Positions 59,771 through 64,000 of a DNA stretch of 64,000 nt are shown here, in pieces. The DNA lies in NCBI GenBank assembly GCA_032768795.1, contig CP136499.1, positions 763,786 to 827,785 of the forward strand, written 5' to 3'. The translations under genes were made by a program, and so were the position numbers. Positions within the stretch are counted from its first letter, which is position 1. Each line of letters opens with the position of its first letter. This stretch comes from Tremella fuciformis (lineage: Eukaryota; Basidiomycota; Tremellomycetes; Tremellales; Tremellaceae). The notes under the pieces were generated by a model. It searched no databases. It was not told the origin of the DNA and saw nothing but the letters and a program-made list of their open reading frames with translations.

Positions 59771-62011
59771 CTATCTACCAAACAACTCATCTGCAGTTAC
59801 TAAGTTCTCATAATGCTCACTTGCTAAGTAAAGGCCAATACTATCCTCACCTTCTCCTATCTCATACCACTGATGGCTGCCATCATTATGCCGCTTGTAG
59901 ACTCTGATCTTGACATTGTATGCCCCACTCAAGGCCTTAAGCATCAAGTCGTCACCCCATGTCCCCGCCTTGCCCATACGCCTGAGGTATGCACCCATTG
60001 ACTCGCTTTGACTCTCTAGAAATGGGAAGAAGTCATCTTGGAACTTCCGAGCATAAGCCACTGCTGCCCGCCTTGCTCCGAGATGTGTCAAGCGTGGTAT
60101 TCCAAGTGCTTTGACTATTGCGGCGAACATGCAATTACCATCTCCCTTGATCCAGTTCGTACGGTAGAATACCGGCTGACCGTCAAGTCGAGTAAGCTGA
60201 TTACGACTTGGCAATTCGAATCGTCCTTGGACAAATGGCTGAGTCGCTTCCTGCTGGGTTGAGACTTGAGGTAATGCTGCCGGCTCCGAATAGCCTACTT
60301 CGGCTCGTGGTACTATGCCATCGGTGACAAGCTGGGCAAACCATCGCATAGCTTGGCTCCGGTTGATTTTGTGCCGACAATGCTTATTGCCACATCGAAG
60401 AGCCATATACTCCTTGTTGTTCATTTGATATCGGTGAGATGAATCGGTAGGGTTGATTTGACAAGGAATGTAGCCGTATGTCGATTTCGACCGTATAAGT
60501 TGTATCAACTGATTACGCCGATCATTTGTATTGAATGTTGCATTGAGATGGTCAAGTATTCCAAGCTCTGTTGTAATCTCCGAGGTATTTGACCACCAAG
60601 CATTGGCTGCTAATGATTTGGTGACAGCTCGTAATCCTTTATTCCAGCCAATTGCCGCAAGCAGATCAACAAGGCATTGCACTTGTAATCGAGTCGGTTT
60701 GCCGGTGTTTTGGCCCTGCAGATGACCCAATAGAGTAGCTTGCTCGTGCATCCAGTTGGCATTTGCAAGTAATGTCTGCACCGTCATTATCTTTGCATCA
60801 AGCTTGAGGTATTCGAGCCGGGAATCGAAGCGATCCGGGTTAAGCCAAAAGGCTGGATCGAGGAATGGCGTCGCTTTTACCATTGCAAAGGCTGCTGCAA
60901 GTGTTGGTGCTTGTACTGTGACTTCAATCCGAAGGCCTTCTAATTCGTTCTGAGGTAATCCGGATAGTGCTTGTATTACTTCCATTGTCGATTTGCCTTG
61001 TGTCCGGACACCTCGAGTTGTAGTGGGAATGGCATTACCAAGCTGGCTATTGAGTGATTTGATAGCATGGACAAGCCGAGGGTATATCTTGATCGCAAAG
61101 TCGGTATTGTTGTATCGAAGTTGAGCCTGGACCGATCCGTAATCGAGTGAGGCTGGTATAATCATCGGATACGTGTCGAAGGTTGATCCAGCTGTAATCG
61201 GAGAGAATAGCCAAATGAAAGGCGACTCAAATGACCTGCCGATGTCCCAAGAGTTGTACTTTGCAAGCGGATGATCGACTTGGGCTAATTCGTAAGGCAT
61301 GAATCGCTCCAGTAATGGCATTTTCTGCCCGTAGGCTTTCAAATACATAACTCTGCATTTGGCTGCTCTGAGGCACTCTGTAAAGAGTCTGGCTGGGACT
61401 ATGACGCGACCGATACTGCCTTGATTAGCATACTTGCCAGGCTGAGCTATTTGCCATTGCTTCAAAGCCTTGAAGAAGCCTTCTTTGATCGATGTCTTGA
61501 CCCATATCTGGTGGACGCTCGATGCAAGTAAAGTCCATTGCCGTGGACCGTCGCCTAATGCAATCGATGGTAATGTCCGAGGCATGTGAGATACTAGCTG
61601 GACAAGGGCCGAGGGATTACCGAAGCGTCGGTCGTAAGCGTTTGGCGTAAGAGCGTATTCATATTTGTCGAGATCGTAATCCTTGGGTAATAGATTATCG
61701 AGGAGATGATTGAATCGATCACTGGGCAGTGCTGTAACCGATTGAACTTGTGCTGAGCTGGCTGGAAGTGCTGCTAATGTCTCGCCATCATCGACAGACT
61801 TTTCGCGGTAATCGTCATTTGAGGATGGTGCATTGGTGGATAAGGCTGGAGACAATGATCTATGTGTAATGGGAGATGGCTGAGGAAGCTCTGAAGCGAC
61901 CAGAAGAGGCTGTGGCTGCCTCCTAGTAATCAGGACACAGTCCATGATCATCCTAGTACGCTGAATAGGGTTGAGTCGAGCCGACCGCCGCAGAGTTCGA
62001 GTTGGAGCCAT
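59771..62011 (-). CDS. OTU-domain cysteine protease, paralogue 2 (single coding exon)
   Basis: 746 residues from ATG 62011. The first ~100 residues are basic and Ser-rich. The middle 500 share the unknown conserved region of paralogue 1 (NAYDRRFG, IYPRLVHAIKSLNSQLG, LRIEVTVQAPTLAAA). A Cys/His cluster (YIPCQINP...SHRY...LRCGNKHCRHK) follows, then an OTU protease: DGNC (Asp 624, Cys 627), TWGDDLMLKALSGAY and EHYENLV (His 733). Both catalytic residues are present. A textbook branch site and acceptor lie just upstream in the 5' leader. The gene is the most telomere-proximal in the window and reads toward the centromere. No transposase, RT or helicase motif was found in it. The role (host gene, transposon component or selfish element) is open. 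Confidence 0.9.
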   Translation of the reverse strand: MAPTRTLRRSARLNPIQRTRMIMDCVLITRRQPQPLLVASELPQPSPITHRSLSPALSTNAPSSNDDYREKSVDDGETLAALPASSAQVQSVTALPSDRFNHLLDNLLPKDYDLDKYEYALTPNAYDRRFGNPSALVQLVSHMPRTLPSIALGDGPRQWTLLASSVHQIWVKTSIKEGFFKALKQWQIAQPGKYANQGSIGRVIVPARLFTECLRAAKCRVMYLKAYGQKMPLLERFMPYELAQVDHPLAKYNSWDIGRSFESPFIWLFSPITAGSTFDTYPMIIPASLDYGSVQAQLRYNNTDFAIKIYPRLVHAIKSLNSQLGNAIPTTTRGVRTQGKSTMEVIQALSGLPQNELEGLRIEVTVQAPTLAAAFAMVKATPFLDPAFWLNPDRFDSRLEYLKLDAKIMTVQTLLANANWMHEQATLLGHLQGQNTGKPTRLQVQCLVDLLAAIGWNKGLRAVTKSLAANAWWSNTSEITTELGILDHLNATFNTNDRRNQLIQLIRSKSTYGYIPCQINPTDSSHRYQMNNKEYMALRCGNKHCRHKINRSQAMRWFAQLVTDGIVPRAEVGYSEPAALPQVSTQQEATQPFVQGRFELPSRNQLTRLDGQPVFYRTNWIKGDGNCMFAAIVKALGIPRLTHLGARRAAVAYARKFQDDFFPFLESQSESMGAYLRRMGKAGTWGDDLMLKALSGAYNVKIRVYKRHNDGSHQWYEIGEGEDSIGLYLASEHYENLVTADELFGR

Positions 62012-62020
62012 GGCTGTGGT

Positions 62021-62062
62021 CTGCTAAGTAAGTGAAGCCCAAGATAAGAGAAACAGTTAGTA
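62021..62062 (-). promoter_or_regulatory. 5'-leader intron 3' end of OTU paralogue 2
   Basis: On the minus strand TACTAAC (62062-62056) is followed by a pyrimidine-rich stretch and TTAGCAG ending at 62021, ten bases before the ATG. This is a classic branch point and acceptor, so the transcript starts well upstream and carries a leader intron. Donor candidates such as GTGAGTCTC exist near 62703 but are not fixed. Confidence 0.7.
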
Positions 62063-62859
62063 ATGATTGTGATTCCAACTGTAACTGCACACAGGGCAGT
62101 GCCAATGAAGACTTTTGAGTCAACCTGGTCAGTCTGATGAAGGGCCTCATAGAGAAGCCCAACCCAGCCATCCTTGTCCAGCAATCTGAACCAGCATAAC
62201 CCCTTACTGTAGGTCATGCCAGAGCAGATCACCAGCCTCTGTCTGACCTCAGAGCATTACACTCTGAGGCCTGTTCCCATACAGGTGTGTGTTTTGTTAC
62301 TGATGTCATTGTCTATTGCCCAGACCCACTCCTACTGGCTGCACAAGAGACAAAGGCTGTTGAAGCCAATGTTCTTTCAGACCCAGCAAAGAGCTGTCCT
62401 TGTGAAGTGGCAGACAAGGTGCATGACCAGCGCAGAGCATGAGCCAGCCTCAGCAGGAGACATCTCAACAGAGCTACATTTCCTCAAACCCATGCACAGA
62501 GGCCAACATGAGAGTGGCTTGTGATAGGTGCTGGTGCAGAGGCCAATGGTCACAGACATATCTGGAGAGGCATGCAGGATCCAGGCTTGGAAGGGTGTAG
62601 GTGATGAGAGCTCCCCAAAACACTGCCTGGAGTGTATGGTAGACAGAGGAGGGATGGGGAAGAGAGGAGGAGGGGGGAAGGGAGGGGGGAAGGAGAGACT
62701 CACTGTGCAGAGAAAGAGACAGATGTGCTGGTGTACGAGGTTGAGTGTGTTGAGTAGGTGTGTCTGTGTGGTCAGCAGCTGCAGCAAGAGAAGAGTGGAC
62801 TCCTACCAAGGATGGTGAGTGAGTGAGTGAGATGGATGGAGAAGGAGGAGAAGGAGAGG

Positions 62860-63150
62860 GGGGTATTTATGCTATGAGCCGAGGTGGAGGCGAGGCCTGG
62901 CTGATTGGTCAGCTGCCGCTTGCTCTGGCCAATGAGAGAAATGCCTCGAGTGAGGGATTTAGCCTGGCCAATGAGATAAATGCCTCAAGCTATGGTGGCG
63001 TGTGACTTGCTTTGTCACCAATGGGCCGGCCCTGAGCAACCCGCATGGCACGGTGGGATCTCAGGGAGGAGATGAGTCATCTGCACAGCCTAGGCCTTTC
63101 CCAGAAGCAACTGGCCAATGAGGTAAATGCCTCAAGCCATGGCAGCATGT
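62860..63150 (-). promoter_or_regulatory. Leftward promoter region with CCAAT/ATGCCTC modules
   Basis: The minus strand has a TATA-like CATAAATAC (about 62863-62871). Upstream lie three copies of GGCCAATGAG-x2-AAATGCCTC starting at 62927, 62966 and 63113; the last two belong to a longer repeat about 147 bp apart. The arrangement matches the LTR-like promoter at 33596-34104. It probably drives the OTU-2 transcript, through a long spliced leader. Confidence 0.5.
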
Positions 63151-63384
63151 GACTTGCTTGATCAGCAATGGCCGGACCCCAAGTGGCCCGCATGGTGCGA
63201 ATTGGGTCCGAGAGGCAAGCTGAGTCAGCTGGATGGTCGAGGCTTTGTCGGGGAGCAATGAGAGCGTCACGGTTGGATTCGGCTCGAAATTTCGGTCCAG
63301 GTGGCTATGCTCACTTAGTATTTTGCTGGCTTACGGCTTTACGACTCAAAGGTAATAGTACTGAGCCTTATCTTATGGCTGTTA

Positions 63385-63540
63385 TCTATCCCCCCCCCCT
63401 TATCACTGGGCTTATCTTATCTTGCCCCCCCTCTTATCACCGGACCTATCTTATCTTGCCCTCCCCCTTATCTGCGCGCCTATCTTATCTTGCCCCCCCT
63501 CCTTATCTGCGCGCCTATCTTATCTCCACCCCCCCCTTAA
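63385..63540. repeat. C-rich/TTATC subterminal tandem repeat
   Basis: About four imperfect units of TTATCTGCGCGCCTATCTTATCT followed by seven or more C's. The plus strand is C-rich just before the telomere, whose plus strand is G-rich. Confidence 0.7.
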
Positions 63541-63846
63541 GATTTGATTCCGCTTTTTTCGCCTCCACCTCCACCTCCACGCTTCCCCGGATCCCCCGGA
63601 CTGCCCCACGCGGCCCCACACTGCCCCGGCCACTCCGGCTGGGACCCCAGACTGCCCCGGTTGCCCCGCGACCTCCACCTTCTCCGCACTACCCCGCACT
63701 ACCCCACCTCCACTTCCCCGCATCCCCCGCATTTCCTACCCCACATTTCCCCGTATCCTTAGTGCCTGGTCCATAAACCAAAGGACCCCCCCTCCTTTGA
63801 CCCTGAACTACCCCGCACTACCCTGAGCCACCCCTGAATGGCTAGG
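63541..63846. other. C/G-rich subterminal stretch
   Basis: CCACCTCCACC and CTGCCCC-type low-complexity sequence with no gene. It leads into the telomere through CTGAATGGCTAGGG. Confidence 0.5.
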
Positions 63847-64000
63847 GTTAGGGGTTAGGGGTTAGGGGGTTAGGGGGTTAGGGGGTTAGGGGGTTAGGGG
63901 GTTAGGGGGTTAGGGGGTTAGGGGGTTAGGGGGTTAGGGGGTTAGGGGGTTAGGGGGTTAGGGGGTTAGGGGGTTAGGGGGTTAGGGGGTTAGGGGGTTA
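63847..64000 (+). repeat. Telomere, TTAGGGGG repeats
   Basis: About twenty repeats, first with three or four G's, then uniform TTAGGGGG, running 5'->3' to the right edge of the window. The orientation is that of a right chromosome end. The same repeat occurs internally at 53436, 56582, 57106 and 57803. Confidence 0.97.

Noticed and set aside
53741..62011. Telomere-attached retroelement (Penelope-like or non-LTR) encoded by the OTU-bearing genes
   Set aside because: Looked for RT motifs (YxDD, palm and thumb blocks) and GIY-YIG or EN motifs in both proteins and found none; only the OTU domain is recognisable.
53000..64000. Subtelomeric RecQ-type helicase gene
   Set aside because: Common at fungal ends, so searched for Walker A and DEAH-type motifs; none seen on either strand.

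Overview
The window is a fungal, almost certainly basidiomycete, chromosome arm that ends in a telomere. The right edge (about 63847-64000) is an unbroken G-rich TTAGGGGG-type array running 5'->3' toward the end. This repeat is known from Tremellomycetes such as Cryptococcus; the assignment to that class is inference. Spliced genes have short introns (mostly 39-60 nt, a few longer), and the arm is packed with nested LTR retrotransposons, as expected of a subtelomere. No rRNA, housekeeping gene or subtelomeric RecQ helicase was seen.

Layout. 2-3112: 3' part of a Ty1/copia Pol. 3489-4502: nested solo LTRs. 4.5-10.3 kb: no recognisable gene. 10.3-12.7 kb (-): spliced gene with a PD-(D/E)XK nuclease-like domain (gene A). 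13.0-14.3 kb: copia remnant. 15.5-17.7 kb: 3' end of a minus-strand chromovirus. 17.7-20.4 kb: tandem 1192-bp repeat. 20398-28411: complete Ty3/gypsy chromovirus (LTR, gag, -1 frameshift, pol with chromodomain, antisense spliced gene, LTR) abutting a truncated Tc1/mariner. 29.3-32.5 kb (-): nuclease-like plus protein-kinase-like gene (gene B). 33.1-38.8 kb: nested LTRs and remains of a third related element. 39.1-42.1 kb (+): third nuclease-like gene (gene C). 44.4-46.1 kb: LTR plus truncated gag fused to a palindromic tandem array. 46.2-50.6 kb (-): a small Ser-rich gene and two broken copies. 53.4 kb to the end: telomere-proximal zone with two full-length OTU-protease genes (both minus, transcribed away from the telomere), interstitial telomere tracts, a 167-bp satellite and C-rich repeats.

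How the parts relate. The most unusual block is 53.4-64 kb. Two diverged paralogues encode the same architecture: an unknown N-terminal region, a Cys/His cluster and a C-terminal OTU cysteine protease with its catalytic Cys and His present. One lies between telomere-repeat tracts and the other next to the terminal telomere, which suggests a telomere-associated mobile or amplifying gene family. A second theme is a gene of unknown function carried antisense between pol and the 3' LTR in three separate chromoviruses, marked by the same six-cysteine module. A third is three subtelomeric genes with PD-(D/E)XK-like domains, two of which share a flanking sequence.

Limits: all exon structures are hand-derived from GT-AG (one GC-AG) signals and frame continuity. 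Domain names rest on motifs read by eye, with no database search.
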